Positions 1-11,667 of a DNA stretch of 64,000 nucleotides are shown here, in pieces. This DNA is from Ceriagrion tenellum (lineage: Eukaryota > Arthropoda > Insecta > Odonata > Coenagrionidae): positions 68,250,123-68,314,122 of the forward strand of contig OY720636.1 in the NCBI GenBank assembly GCA_963169105.1, written 5' to 3'. Position 1 is the stretch's first letter, and each line of letters starts with the position of its first letter. A program made the position numbers and the translations under genes. The notes under the pieces were generated by a model. It did not search any database, was not told the origin of the DNA, and worked only from the letters and a program-made list of their open reading frames with translations.

Positions 1-864
1 GACATAATTTCTCCCGAGGTCCTAATTTCTGGTATATCTCCCCGTATTCATTCCCAAAGTTGACCCGCAATTAGATCTCTATCGAATTCCTCATATCTTT
101 TTCCATATTTCGTCCACAATTTCTATCCTCTTCATTATTCCTCTTCCTCTCCTTTCCATAGTTCTCTCTTTTCTCACTCTTTGCAGTATTCCCACTCCTT
201 TGAAAACATCCTCCATCCATCTCTTCTGTCTTCTACGTACCACATGTACTACAAAAGTGAAGAATTATTTATAAATTAATAGCGTCATGAAAATAATTAT
301 AAGTCCTTCTTTCTGACTCAATTCTGTTTATCACGTCGGCTTATTGCTTTTGCTATTATTGTTTTGTATTTTACATTTCCCGCATCTTTGACATTTCTCA
401 TGTAATACAGCTACTGATCCTGCAATCTTAAAGGTTTACATGCATTACTCACGTTTACGACCACTCCATAATTTATAAATGAAACCACCTAATGTATGGT
501 TGAACAGAAGATTATCTCTGGCAATCTGGTCATGTTTCATCCTTTACTATACTGCAAGCAGTGATTGTTCATATATATGCGCTTTGCAATAGTTTTATCA
601 AAAAATGGATATCCGATCTAACCAATTGTTGGTACCAAAGGATTTTGCGAAAGAAATTGATTGGTTTAGATCCCAAATGCGTGAAATATGTTTTATGCAG
701 AAATAGAATAAGAAATGTATACACAACTATTTTGGTCATTTTTGTTTGGCTCTGCAACTACGCTCTAGTTATTTATAAATTTTACAAGTTCCTTGGTAAA
801 TTTGGTATTCCATTTTTTTCAGAGGATTTATTGGTAACATATACAAAACCACATACTTAAAAAC
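1..864. other. AT-rich intergenic DNA
   Basis: No gene, domain or repeat that I recognise. A 99-codon plus-strand frame at 561-860 has no recognisable motif and AT-rich codon use, so I treat it as chance. Confidence 0.5.
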
Positions 865-1985
865 ACACACGACCCGGGTTTAAACGCTTAAGCGTCATCT
901 TCAGGTGCTTTTTCCGGGTTTACAAAGTCTTATATATATGCTTGGTAGGAGGGGGGTAAAGGTGAGTGATTAGGGTGGTGTGGATGCGGGTTGGTCAGGA
1001 GCAGTGATTGGCGGGGAGTTTAATGGGGGAGGGGGGAGGACAATTCGGGAGGCGGTTGTGAGGATGGGAGATGAGGACGGGTACAAATACTCGTTCCAAA
1101 TCTTCGAGTCAGGGTCATGTAATGCCTTTAAAATTTCCAGCTGCTCAAGTGAGTCAAGCATACGTCTATGGGTTGCAAAACAAAATATCAAGATTAAAAT
1201 CACTGTGGTGGTCATGGTTTAAAAGGTGTTTTGCAAAACTGCTCTTAAGTTCACAATTATTAAAATAGGCGAGCTGGTGTTCTTTGACTCTAACATTAAA
1301 GTTACGGGCAGTTTGACCCACATATACACCTTGGCAGTCACCACACTTTAATGCATTTATGCCTCTTCTCTTCTTAGGATTCAACGGGTCTTTGCTCTTG
1401 TCGAGTACAGTTTTTAAGTTTCTTGGGGGTCTAAATGACACACGATATTTTTCTCGTGGGAAAACTTTGGCGATCTTTTCACTGATCGGGCCTAAGTATC
1501 TAAGAGAACTCCATTTTTTAACTGTTTTGGAGGAAAGATCACCGGAGAATATTAGATTTATGGCCGCTTTTTTGGACTTTTTAATAACTAGTTTATCTAT
1601 AAGGTGAGATGGGTATCCATTGCTTTGCGCTATTTGTTTAATAATTCGGACTTCTTCGTTGAACTCGAGGTGACTGAGAGGAAAATTGAATAGGCGATGA
1701 ATAAGGGAGTGGAAGGCCATCAGCTTTTGGGCGTGAAAATGCCTGGAATCTGCCGGAATGATATGATCAGTGTAGGTCGGTTTTCTGTAGATGGAAAAAT
1801 GGTGCTGGTCATCGGTGATGGAAATACGGAGGTCAAGAAAGTTAATGGTCCGTTTGGAGTCCTTTTCGCATGAGAACAAAATTTTTTGGGTAGAGGCTAT
1901 TTAAAAAATTGGTGAAATTATCTAGTTGCCTGTCAGTGCCTTTCCAAGGAACTATGATGTCATCTACGTATCGGTACCAGTAGAC
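865..1985 (-). mobile_element. Penelope-like element: RT end plus GIY-YIG endonuclease (broken)
   Basis: On the minus strand the RT catalytic block YWYRYVDDIIVPWKG is at about 1985-1930. It is followed, after a one-base frameshift near 1880, by a 237-codon frame (1879-1166). That frame carries the RT thumb region (NFLDLRISITDDQHHFSIYR, KPTYTDHIIPADSRHF) and then a GIY-YIG nuclease core (CGDCQGVYVGQTARNFNVRV, KEHQ). RT joined to GIY-YIG defines Penelope-like retroelements (established knowledge). The protein ends near 1160 without a clear stop context. A palindromic GCTTAAGC and the CCTGAAGATGACGC motif at 880-905 (minus strand), typical of PLE 3' regions, mark the element's end. The element is 5'-truncated and inactive. 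Confidence 0.88.
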
Positions 1986-1989
1986 AATT

Positions 1990-2115
1990 GAGTTTAAATA
2001 TATGGTCCTATACGGTCTCATAAAAATCCATAAACCCGGTGCACCAATTAGGCCAGTAGTGTCCTGTATTGGAGCTCCATCTTACAAGATCATGGAATCA
2101 AGGTCAGAGGAATGA
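1990..2115 (+). mobile_element. Inverted fragment of Penelope-like RT (palm motif)
   Basis: The plus strand encodes YGLIKIHKPGAPIRPVVSCI followed by GAPSYKI, the conserved RT motif found upstream of YVDD in Penelope-like elements. It points opposite to the main element, which starts just to its left. The two halves are therefore head to head, within a few bases of each other. This looks like a 5' inversion of one insertion, though two independent fragments are possible. Confidence 0.75.
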
Positions 2116-2786
2116 AGTGTTGAATAGTTTCGATTTAAATTAGGATAGCGTCAACCACATTATTATTGAATTAGTCGGGATTATAAAGTAGTCTAGAGAG
2201 AGGAAGGAGGAGGATTAAATCAAAGCAATAACTTGAGCTTCAAGGATGACTTTAATATGTCTTTTTAACATTTTTTCGTAACTTTTTAATTACTTTACTC
2301 ATTAAATTGTAATTTATTTTTGTATCTACGTGAATGAATTTGCATGCGTTATTTTTTACAATTTCATGAATACATACAAATGAAATGAGTATTTCAAAAC
2401 TTCTTACTCTCGAGGAAAGCTATAAAAGCAGTTATTAATGAGATATAATCTAAGTGATAAAATATATAAATGGTTAATAATTGCATTACATTGCATAAAT
2501 TTGTATTTAAGTTTATAAAATATTTGATAAACAGTGTACCAAACCTGGTCTTCTGTTACTGCTGCCTATATATAGATAAATCAGATGAAATATCATACTT
2601 ATACAGGTTTTTGAGAGATTTCCTGGAACAGTTACAACACTGTGAAAACGAAAGACGAATTTTTTGTACTGGATACAGTTAATTTACAACTTACACTCTA
2701 AAATACAGTTTACTTACGAAGACCACTATCGTACATTAGACCATTATTGTACATTGTACATGTAGGAAACGACTGAAAGGCTGATT
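2116..2786. other. AT-rich intergenic DNA
   Basis: No gene or named element. At 2764-2810 a 23-24-bp unit (GGAAACGACTGA..GGCTGATT) occurs twice in tandem, leading into the direct repeat that follows. Confidence 0.5.
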
Positions 2787-2950
2787 GTGGAAACGACTGA
2801 CGGGCTGATTCAATATATTCTAAAGATTAGACGGTGATGACCCTCATCTTTCACCTAAGAACCAATTCACCTGTTTTCTCTGTGACGAGTAACCCAAAAT
2901 AAGCGTGAATCTATCTAAAACTTTTGTTCATTATAATAGAGAAATATAAA
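2787..2950 (+). repeat. Direct repeat D1, left copy
   Basis: This segment matches 3711-3868 in the same orientation over about 160 bp at roughly 80% by eye. Shared blocks include GGCTGATTCAATATA, AAGAACCAATTCACC, TGTGACGAGT and ATCTAAAACTTTTGTT. No TG..CA termini are seen, so it is not an obvious LTR. Confidence 0.75.
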
Positions 2951-3710
2951 TATTATTCTTTCACTTCTCTAATGGAATGTTGTAAAAGTATTTCAAGCAT
3001 TATATTGGGAAAAAAGTAAGTTGAATCCGTGCATTCTCCAGTTTGGGAGACGGCTGCAATTATTCTATTTGCATCCACAAGGTTAGAGAGGAACGCGGGT
3101 GGGGGGAAGAGAGAAAGGTAGGAAGAACGTCAGTCGATCAGTGAGTCAGGTCATGAAAGCCCTGGCGATGAACTCTGCGCGTCAAAAGATAAAAAGAGTC
3201 GCGGAATGCGGTGTGATCAACTTATCTCAATCGCCTTTGACGTCTCTTGCCCCACCTCCCCCCCCCAGCCTCCTCCTGCGTGAGAAACGTAAGTGATTGG
3301 CGAGGGGTGGCAAGTAGTGGGAGCTGAAATAAAAGGCGACGGAAAAAAACTTGATGCAGCGGATCCATTCCGTTCGACGCTTCTCCACCCCAATCCCCCC
3401 CTCCCCCACCTATTCCCCTCCCTCCCGCCCACCCATTCGACTTCACCCCACCTCCCGTGGAGCTATTTTTAGGCTGTTAACACCTTATACCTCCCGACGT
3501 CCCCCCGCGGCGCGCGAAGGCGATTTGCATATCAAAGGCGTGGGCGTCCATGCGAAGGAGTGAAAGTGCCCCCTTGTGGGAAACCGTCGAGACGGGGGGA
3601 GAGATGGGGGAAGAAGTGTGGCCTGCAGACGAAAGGGGAGGAAGAAGTGACGAACGAGTGGGTGGAAAAGTGGCCATACGAAAAACATGCATTCTTTTGC
3701 CCAGGGCATT
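2951..3710. promoter_or_regulatory. GC-rich, strand-skewed block between two direct repeats
   Basis: The block is GC-rich with C-runs and G-runs that alternate between strands, and it has overlapping open frames on both strands, all of low complexity (Pro/Ser or Gly/Glu). No domain is visible, so I do not call a gene. Its location between two copies of the same repeat suggests the whole of 2787-3868 moved or was duplicated as a unit. Confidence 0.25.
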
Positions 3711-3868
3711 GTGGAACCGACTGACTGGCTGATTCAATATAATCTAGAGATGTGACGCAGATGTCCCTCATCACGTAAGAACCAATTCACCAGTTTTCAC
3801 TGTGACGAGTCACCTAAATTAATTGTGAATTCATCTAAAACTTTTGTTAATTATCTGTGAAGTATAAA
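3711..3868 (+). repeat. Direct repeat D1, right copy
   Basis: Same-orientation partner of 2787-2950, 924 bp to its right, with scattered substitutions and small indels. Confidence 0.75.
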
Positions 3869-4222
3869 GCCATCTGAGCGAAAATAATCGCTATCAAGCA
3901 AATAAAAATATCCTCATGGTTATGGCGGATGAAGCAATTTTTCATATATGCACAGATTTGCGTGAAATTTTTCAATCGCGTGCTCACTAACATGTGTAGA
4001 TGAATGCAAAAAAATTGTGCATGTTTCCGACGAGGTTTCTAGTCAAGTTTCTAGTGTACTGAAATTTTAACACGCAGAATTATGGCGCCTGACGTATATT
4101 TCGAAATTTCCTATTTAATATCAAAGTATCATACTGAATAAAAAACACCTCTGTATATACGGTTTTCACTCAAATCTCGTAATCCGCGCCCTAAACCCAA
4201 CTCATAGCAATGATTTTATGTA

Positions 4223-4900
4223 TACGTCTACGTCTACGTAATACCCTGCGAGCCACTACGAGGGTGTGTGGCAGGGGGTGAAGATCACCAAATATGCTCT
4301 ATTGATATGCAACTAGGATATTTAATGGAGATATGCTAGATAATATGGTCACATGCAGCTATATGGTTAGTATCTACATAATAAGAAAGGGATTATTGGT
4401 TGTTATTACATGCATCATTCACTACAGACTACTATAACTATATTTCACCTACCTATCCCTTTGCTAAGCTGCCTATTGTTCTCTCTTATAGTACGAGGGA
4501 AAAATGACATTTTAAATCTATCGGTACGACAATCTATCTCTCTAATCTTGTTAATATGATCAAACCTAGCATAATACGCAGGGGTTCTCTATATATATCT
4601 GACGTCATCTGTGAACAAATCGGTTTGGAATTTACTTAAAAGGTTGAACCTAAATTTTAACCTGCGTTCAGATAGTAATTCCCAACCTGGTTCTTCTATT
4701 AAACTCGTAACACTTATACAATTATCATAACGACCTTTAGCAAACCTAGCGGATCTCCTTTGCACGCGCTCTAATTCTTTTATCATACCTTCCTCGTACG
4801 AATCCCATATACTAGCGGCATATTCTAAATGAGGCTTGACAAGTGTAAAATAGCTTCTTGCATTACATACATGTTTGGGGATAAATGAGCCAGACATGCA
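4223..4900 (-). mobile_element. LINE-A copy 1: CR1/L2-like RT C-terminus and 3' UTR
   Basis: A minus-strand frame of 102 codons (4897-4589) carries YFTLVKPHLEYAASIWDSYE, then GMIKELERVQRRSARFAKGR and ISVTSLIEEPGWELLSERRL. This is the end of the RT domain of CR1/L2/jockey-group LINEs. It is followed by a 3' UTR ending in a TACGTAGACGTAGACG-type hexamer tail (4223-4240 on the plus strand). The frame opens at the window equivalent of the RT 'VRPxLEYA' motif, so the copy is heavily 5'-truncated. It is almost identical to 20126-20772, which implies recent activity of this subfamily. Confidence 0.85.
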
Positions 4901-7218
4901 TTTTTATTGAAATAAACATAACTTAGTAAATTTTTTTACATTATTTTTACAATCTCCCAGATTTGGTCATGCAGCCTGTGATTTGAAGCCTTTCGGTCGG
5001 GGGGATGTATATGTTAGTGGGGCCCAAGGAGCGGTGGCTCGAATAAGTTTAGAAAACACTTACATATATAGGTAATCAGTATATTTAACATCACTGAAAA
5101 GTCACCAGGCAGGACGGAAATTTGAAAATATAATTCTTGTATCGTTTCTGTAACATCATGAGTGATTATTTCCAACGTGCAAATTAATGGGCTTAAGTGA
5201 AGTGCAACTCGCATTTTGGTGTCAAGTTAACGAATACAATTTTAGTTGATTACATGGGAACTACGTGAATCTTCAGAATCACCGTTATGTGCCACGAATG
5301 ATAGTGAGTCGGAATCACGATAACCCTGAATTACTCTTCATGCTACGTAGTTAGTAAGTCCCTGCAACTGATTGTATTTAATAATGTAAGCATTCCCGGT
5401 GAATGTTGCGAGAATATTTATGTTCTAATGAAATATGTATTTTGTTCTAGGAGAGGAATTCTGCCTCGCAATGAGTAAAACAAGATCTCACCGTAGTTAC
5501 TCATCTGCACTTATTTCCCAATTTTTGAGTGTATATGCCTATTTTTTTTTTTTTAGGGTTGAGCATCAACTACTTCTATTGCGATAATGTTTCCAGGAAG
5601 TTTGAAAATTGCATTTTGCGGAATACCTAACCATGGTGTAGAATGGAAAATAATGTAGTTTATGTTTGAAGACACCGGATGGCAGGAAATGATTATATAG
5701 AGAGGGAAATAGTATGAAGAGTGGGATTTAATATATCATGAGATTAAAGCCAGCAATTGTTAGACATAATCGTGGACACTTTCGATACTCTGTTAAAAAA
5801 ACAAATGCAATGCGAAATGCCACCGCGGAATAAAACTTAAAAACGGACCCCAGCGTTAAAACCGTTGCTTATGAGGCAAGTATGTCTGTATTTCAACCAG
5901 CGATAGTATAATTCTAACCACTAAGACCAGAAGGCGTAAAAGAAATATAAAAATCATTTTGATGAAGGCCCAACCTAAAACAAAGTCATGGCATCAAGCA
6001 CTCAAATTCTTGCAGAATTATTTAAACAGCCACTGCTAGCACGGAAACAAATACATGTCTCTTACTAATGAAGGTATTAGATCGAAATGCATAAAAGAAA
6101 CATTGTAAATCTGCTGAGGAATGCGCAGATCCCTTATAATTGCTCTCCGGGATAAAAATAACATAGCTTAAAACACTTAAAAACTGGTATAATCGATATT
6201 TCAGACGCATAAGTGAATCGTATCCGACGGGGAGGAGGAGGAGAGATGGGCAAATGAGTATCCGTGGATATTGAGGAGGGAGTGTGAGGACATTGTTTGA
6301 ATTGATGAGAGGCGTGTCTCACAATTGGTTCACTGATGAAGGGAGTGTCCCTCGGCGAGGGGAGGCAAAGCGGGCGCAAGGAAAAAGGAAACCGCGCCGC
6401 TTTGATGAAGACTGAAGGGACAGATAATAGAATCCGACGGCTCAGATGGCCGGCGGAGATAAGGGGAGGGGGGGCACGATAGGTCTTAATCAGGGCGATA
6501 TCTTAAGTGGGCCCGACTTTATGAGAGCGGGGCGCTTGTGTGGCGAGGGGAGAGGTGGTCAGATGGATATCTGCGAAGAGGGGAAAGCAAGAGGGGTGGG
6601 CGGGAAGGAATGAGTGGAGAGATTTGTTCTTTGGGGAAAAGGGCCAGGTGAAAGAGGGAACGGCAGGGAGACTTGGGTCTTTCGCGGGGAGATAGAATAA
6701 AACCCTCTCCTTGTTGCATACATGCACTTCACTCATTTCACAATAGTTCATGTAACTGCTGGTCATAGTTAACTACTGTGTGGTCAAATATATGCTCTGC
6801 TAAATGAAGAGGGTACTTCCAGTAAGGCTGGATTTGGCAGTATCGTTGGATATGGCTGGAGGACCTATGCTGCTGGAGTTAATGCACTCTTAGTGCGTCT
6901 GGCGCATATATCGGATTTTGAATCCATTAAAAGTTTTAAAAAAACAAGAAGAAACTTTTTTAATTTGCAAAGTAATGGATATTGGCACATAACAATATTG
7001 ATGTTTTATACTAGATTTGTAATGTATGTATATACATGTACCTTGCGTTAAAACTTGTAATAATTTGTGTTTTACACGTATGTTAGCTAGGTGAATTATT
7101 ATAAATATCTCTGCTTTTCTTGTTCACGACTGGGCTAAAATGAAACCGACTATTGATAATTATTATATATGCTTTTGCAAGTATTTTTTTTAATGCCAGA
7201 AATGCACTTCATTGATGG
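4901..7218. other. Intergenic DNA with a purine-rich island at 6200-6700
   Basis: I see no gene. From 4900 to 6190 the DNA is AT-rich. From about 6210 to 6700 the plus strand is G/A-rich (GGGGAGGAGGAG, GGGGAGGGGGGGC), giving spurious Pro/Ser-rich frames on the minus strand. From 6720 to 7218 it is AT-rich again. Confidence 0.5.
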
Positions 7219-7260
7219 AAGGCAGTCTCAACACAGGTCTGTGACCTATGAGACTGCCTT
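7219..7260. repeat. 12-bp perfect hairpin
   Basis: AAGGCAGTCTCA (7219-7230) and TGAGACTGCCTT (7249-7260) are perfect reverse complements around an 18-bp loop that itself contains the short palindrome-like ACAGGTCTGT. Confidence 0.6.
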
Positions 7261-7344
7261 AAGCTCGTTGATATTTGTACTCAACACTGATCAAAAACTA
7301 TTGAGTGATAAATTATTTTTATTCTTTTGCATTCTGGGCAAACA

Positions 7345-7595
7345 TCGCGACAGTCCGATTTATCGGTTTTTTACAAGAGATACTTCAACATAAAAACTCT
7401 CAAATAGTTACATTCATTTTCAGATAATATAAGAGGAGTGCAAATACTCACTAACTTAATTTATGTGAAAGTTGAAAAAAATGTTTATGAATATTTTGAA
7501 GAAATTTTTTTTCTAAAGTTGATATATTTTATAAAATACACCACAGAATTTCTCGTTATCGTACCACTTGCAGTAGGTAGCCCTGAGAGGGTTAA
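7345..7595 (-). mobile_element. Partial piggyBac-like MITE (second copy)
   Basis: Read on the minus strand, the right side is TTAA followed by CCCTCTCAGG, then AGTGGTACGATAACGAGAA. This resembles the left end of the 35439 element (TTAA CCCTCTTAG, then AGTGATACTAGCGAGAA). It also shares an internal CCGATNTATCGG palindrome (7355-7366). The far terminus is not recognisable, so the copy is truncated or diverged. The family call is inference. Confidence 0.4.
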
Positions 7596-7848
7596 ATGCC
7601 TTATTTTCCGAAAGGTGGTTAGGTTGATGTAGTGTCTGGTGAGCGGTTTCCTAGTTCGCTTTGAAAGGTTCGCAACCCAGACTCAGAATTTCAGTGATGG
7701 ATGTAGCGGTCAATGAATTTTAGCGTATTAAAGCTCAACGAAATTCAAGAGGGCATTTCCAGCAGAGCGTGCATCGTTGGATTTGGGGGAAAGGACCCCT
7801 GCTTCTGGTGTACATTGATTAGGCATGTACCAAATTTTGAGAAAGGAG

Positions 7849-8100
7849 CTCGGGTTGGTGTATAAGATGGAGTGCGGTCTCCAATCAAAAGAACCCGGGT
7901 TTGTATCACGGCAGAGACGTAGATTTTCCCTTAGGAATCCCGATCCCTACTTGAGAGAAATGTGGACATCATTTCAAATGGAGTACTACATCCGTAGGAT
8001 GTGACGTCATACTATGGACCCCATGGCACCTTTCTTTAGACGTTTTATCCTGACGTAGCGTTTTTCTATACACTTAACCCACGTTCTGAACCAGACTATC
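7849..8100 (+). mobile_element. tRNA-derived SINE, diverged copy
   Basis: This aligns with the SINE at 41729-42059. Both have TCGGGTTGG at the start, a B-box-like GGGTTTGTATC against GGTTCAAATCC, then ATCCCTACTTGAG, GGAGTACTACA, a GTGACGTCATACTATGGACC block and a TGACGT..CGTTTTTCTAT block. The A box is poorly preserved. The copy is non-coding and mobilised in trans by a LINE. Confidence 0.7.
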
Positions 8101-9525
8101 CAACTGCCTTTAACGGGAACAATGACCTAAGCTGTCGAATGCCTTCCCAACAATCAACCTACCAAAACTTTTGCGAGTCCTGCACTAGTTAAAAGTAAAT
8201 TGAATATTTATTCCAACCCAACGAGATAGGAACAGGATTCCTCATAGGGGAAAATAAAAATAAAATAATGTCAGTTGGTCAATAGCCCTGATAAAGTAAG
8301 GAGAGGAAGCAGGAAGAATCAGAGAAGAAAATCAACAAAAACGATATTGTAATTTGGAGCATTACGTTGGTGTGCGAATGCGCCATTGCCATCAATATTG
8401 CAGGGAAAAAGTTTTCAAAAATTCTATTCCAAAGTCTTTTTTCATACCGTACTCATGAATGAATTGCATAAGTACTAACAAATGTATAAAGTATTTCATT
8501 TGTGCTTTATCATCGAAATTTTTTTTATCCTGCATCACTAAACTATTTTGATTTTATGAGACTTAAAAAGTTTGTTGACTATTTTAACTGATCTCCTGGT
8601 ATGGCAACCATTACAAATTGCTACCATTCCTAGCTACATTGTACTCAGTCTGCCCTGTTCATTTATTAATGTTCATCTTTTAATCTTAAAGTAAAAACAG
8701 TGTTTCGAGCATCGTGTCAGTTATTAAAAATGTATAAAATTACATTTGTTATATGCTGTAGCCATTATGATGCAAAAATCGAATTGCAATACCTCAGGTA
8801 GAGGTGGTTAAATTTTTTATTTGGAAACGAACCCCGCATAAGAATTGTGGGTATAAATAATCAATCAAATATTTGGTAAAATATTATTGGTCAAACTGCT
8901 TGAATTATAGTTGACAAGTTGATATCCACAACTTCTTCAGTGATATTCAAAAGAGTCATGCATCAGTAAAGAGAAGCGTTGAGAACATTTCTCCTTGTAA
9001 GGCAAGAAAAGGATTTTTTTTTAAATGGTACCATCAGAGCACGCTACCGACAACTGAAGTTACTTGAACCATAGGAAATGTACGATTTAAATTGGCACAG
9101 TAGTTTTGGGAATGGAAAATAGGTGGAGTTGAGCCTCGCGTCGACATTATTCCACCTATTGTGCGAGGGGCTCCACAATATCACCGGAGGGACCGAGTTA
9201 GGTACTAAAGTTAAGATATCAAGCGAAAACTATGGTAAACTTGTTCATCATAGAATTGAAAATTGGAAGAAATTTGAATGGGAGGAATCATTGAAGAAAT
9301 CCAAAAATGAAGCAAAATGAAGGAATATAAGTCAAATATTCAAAAGAATCGTGCTAAACGCTCATTGGCTGCCATAGCTTGCGCTTTGGCGCGTATGTCC
9401 ATGTTTGGCCGTCCCATCACCCACGCCTACAGTGAGAAACTTTCTCTGGCTGATGATTGGATGATTGAATTTTTGTTTCTATTTTCCTTCGAAATATAAC
9501 TTACTTAGTGGTTTAATCAGTAAAA
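8101..9525. other. AT-rich intergenic DNA
   Basis: Nothing recognisable. Frames of 60-65 codons at 9123-9320 and 9317-9499 have no motif and sit just upstream of LINE-A remains. Confidence 0.5.
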
Positions 9526-10318
9526 ATGCAAACAAAATATCAAAATCAGTTCAGAAATGAATTCATGTTAATAGTTTCTTTGTTTTTTTCCCTCTTGAGA
9601 CCTCGCTTGGAGTACGTCGCTTGCATAAAGAGCTCTTACAAATTGGGACTAGTTTCAGATATAGATCGAATAGAGAGAAGAGCGGTAGATTGGTTGAAAA
9701 TTTCAAAGCTAAACTTGGCAGTGTAAGTGAATTACTGAAGGAATTATGTTGAGAACTTCTATCTGATCGATGGGGAAAAAATACATCAAATCTTCTACGA
9801 AAGTTTGATGTGGACCCCTTTTTGCCGGACGTTTAACACATATAGCTAGAGTCAAACTATTTGGGTAGAAATGATCACAGGTATAAAATTTAGGAAATGG
9901 ACAGCGAAACCAATAGATTTGTAATGTAATTATTTTCACGTACAGTAAGGGATCATTATTGTTGCAAAAGATAAGTTCTATCAACTTTGGCCCTAACTAG
10001 GTAGAGTAGATTTTGTATTTGTAACTAATTTCTTACCATCATTACTAACAGCTCACCCCGCATGAAATTTCCGGCATGATTCAGCTTCCTGCATTGTTTA
10101 GTAGTCTATAGAACTATTTATCAATTGCATTTATGATACTAACCATCATTGGTATTATAGCCAGTGTTGTATGGCAGCATGTTCGTCTGCGTAGGACTCT
10201 AGTAGTTGCTGGACTGACCGCGCATTGTTATCCTGACTGCTTTTGGCCCACGCCCCTAGCGGCCGGTAGAAAGTGCGCGGATCTGATTTGAACTAGGATG
10301 AGCGATTTGTGTCTGAAA
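9526..10318 (+). mobile_element. LINE-A copy 2: degraded CR1/L2-like RT end and 3' UTR
   Basis: The plus strand encodes SLLRPRLEYVACIKSSYKLG and IDRIERRAVDWLK, then, across stops, NDHRYKI and FSRTVRDHY, the usual order at the end of CR1/L2 RTs. The 3' UTR at about 10050-10318 matches 37100-37380 in the opposite orientation. The shared blocks are CATGCCGGAAATTTCATGCG, CAGAWCCGCGCAC and GGCCAAAAGYAGT (on the strand of the second copy). The frame is broken by several stops. Confidence 0.7.
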
Positions 10319-10321
10319 TGG

Positions 10322-10722
10322 AGTAGTAGTAGTAGATTTAAGGGTCATAAGGATTATAAGGGGTCATTTACACCGTATGTAGTGCATTCTGTGGTCTACA
10401 GTAATATTACTCCTCGATAGTTAAAAAATCGTCAGAGATCTTTATTTAAAAAGATTAATATTTTACTTTTATATTAAGTGAAAAAGTCCAGCTGCTTTGA
10501 TATACTCTAGAACTAGATTAATCTTACTATGATTGTCCCCTAGCATATTCACATTGCCTATTATTCCACTTATATTCTTTCTCCTCCGAAGATCACCGCA
10601 CTGAGGACATTCAAAAAAGTGCTTCGCCGTGGCCTGGGAACCGCAGTAATTGCACAGGGGAGGCTCTTTTCTTTCTGTGAATAGATAGGAGTGCGTTGGA
10701 GCAGTGTGCCCTATTCTAAGCT
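10322..10722 (-). mobile_element. RNase-H-side LINE (I/R1/jockey-like) 3' fragment, copy 1
   Basis: The minus strand encodes LRIGHTAPTHSYLFTERKEP then PLCNYCGSQATAKHFFECPQ. This is the Cys/His cluster (CxxC..HxxxxC) that follows the RNase H region in many I/R1/jockey-type LINE polyproteins. The 3' end is a (CTA)n tract, seen as TAGTAGTAGTAG at 10324-10336 on the plus strand. It is homologous to 45242-45680. It was inserted against the 3' end of LINE-A copy 2. Confidence 0.75.
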
Positions 10723-11660
10723 AAGTTACTACTATTTTCTCTCTCCGGCATTTCTGCATGGAGAACCTGGAATGAAATCACCACGTGCCACACACCCTGA
10801 TGGTGGCTTGCGCGGTATTTCGTTGATATTGAAGTAGTTGAATAGTGAGAAGGACTGCGTTTTATCGCAGTGATTTTGCACGAATTCACTTCCTCAAAGT
10901 TGGATTCCTCCTCACCCTCCAAATCCACCTCCAGCGATCGATACTAAAACAGACACGAGGGTAGGAGAAGGCGCTGAAAGATTCGCGGCATGATTCAGGA
11001 GACCACGGCGAGGGTTTGATGGGCGCCGTGAGTGAAAGAAGTCGCCGGAGGGCGGCTGGCTGCGAGAGGCGAGGAAGGGCGTTGAAAAGAGGAGGAGGAC
11101 GCCCACCTCTCGCCCACCTCTCCTCCCCATACTTTGCCTCGCCACAGCATCCCAACCCCTTCCCTCCCTTCAACACTTCATAACACTCTCCTCCTCCGTC
11201 CTCCCCCAACCCGTACAAAACCATTGGAGACTCCTTTTCTCTTTCCCCGATGGAAGGGAAAGTTGATGGCCCCTCTCTCCATCCCTCTCTCCGCGGCGGT
11301 TGTATGTGTGTGTGTGTGTGTGTTGTATGTGAAACGTAGTACGGGATATCCTTTCGGATCGGAGCGTTCGTTCCCACGCTTTGGAAACTAGAGCGCAATT
11401 ACGAATTGACACTGCCCAATACGGGACCAGCTGGTGGACTGAGCGGGGGGGTCGCGGGGGTGATCGGAAAGAGACCGGGGGAGGGGGAAGGGAGACGGGA
11501 GAGAGTGCGAAGAATTGGAAAGGAAAGAAAGGGGTTTGTGGACGCCGGGAGGAATATATCCAGGGCGGAGTCGTCTTGTAATGTTTCTCACCCGCCATTA
11601 AAGGGGGTTCCATCACGACTACACCTTTCAAAACAAACAGTACATTCAACCTTTTTCGTC
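10723..11660. promoter_or_regulatory. GC-rich, strand-skewed island with a (TG)n microsatellite
   Basis: At 10900-11100 the plus strand is G/A-rich, at 11100-11290 C/T-rich and at 11430-11560 G-rich again. Frames up to 170 codons exist on both strands in several phases, all low complexity and mutually overlapping, so none is called. A TG dinucleotide tract lies at 11305-11322. No promoter motif can be named. Confidence 0.25.
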
Positions 11661-11667
11661 TAAAAAG

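Noticed and set aside
865..913. Possible hammerhead-ribozyme motif at the Penelope-like element's end
   Set aside because: Penelope-like elements can carry such motifs, but I could not find the full conserved core (CUGAUGA with GAAA and paired stems) here.
10886..11649. Frames of 159 and 170 codons on the minus strand
   Set aside because: Overlapping low-complexity frames in a strand-skewed GC-rich island, interrupted by a TG microsatellite.
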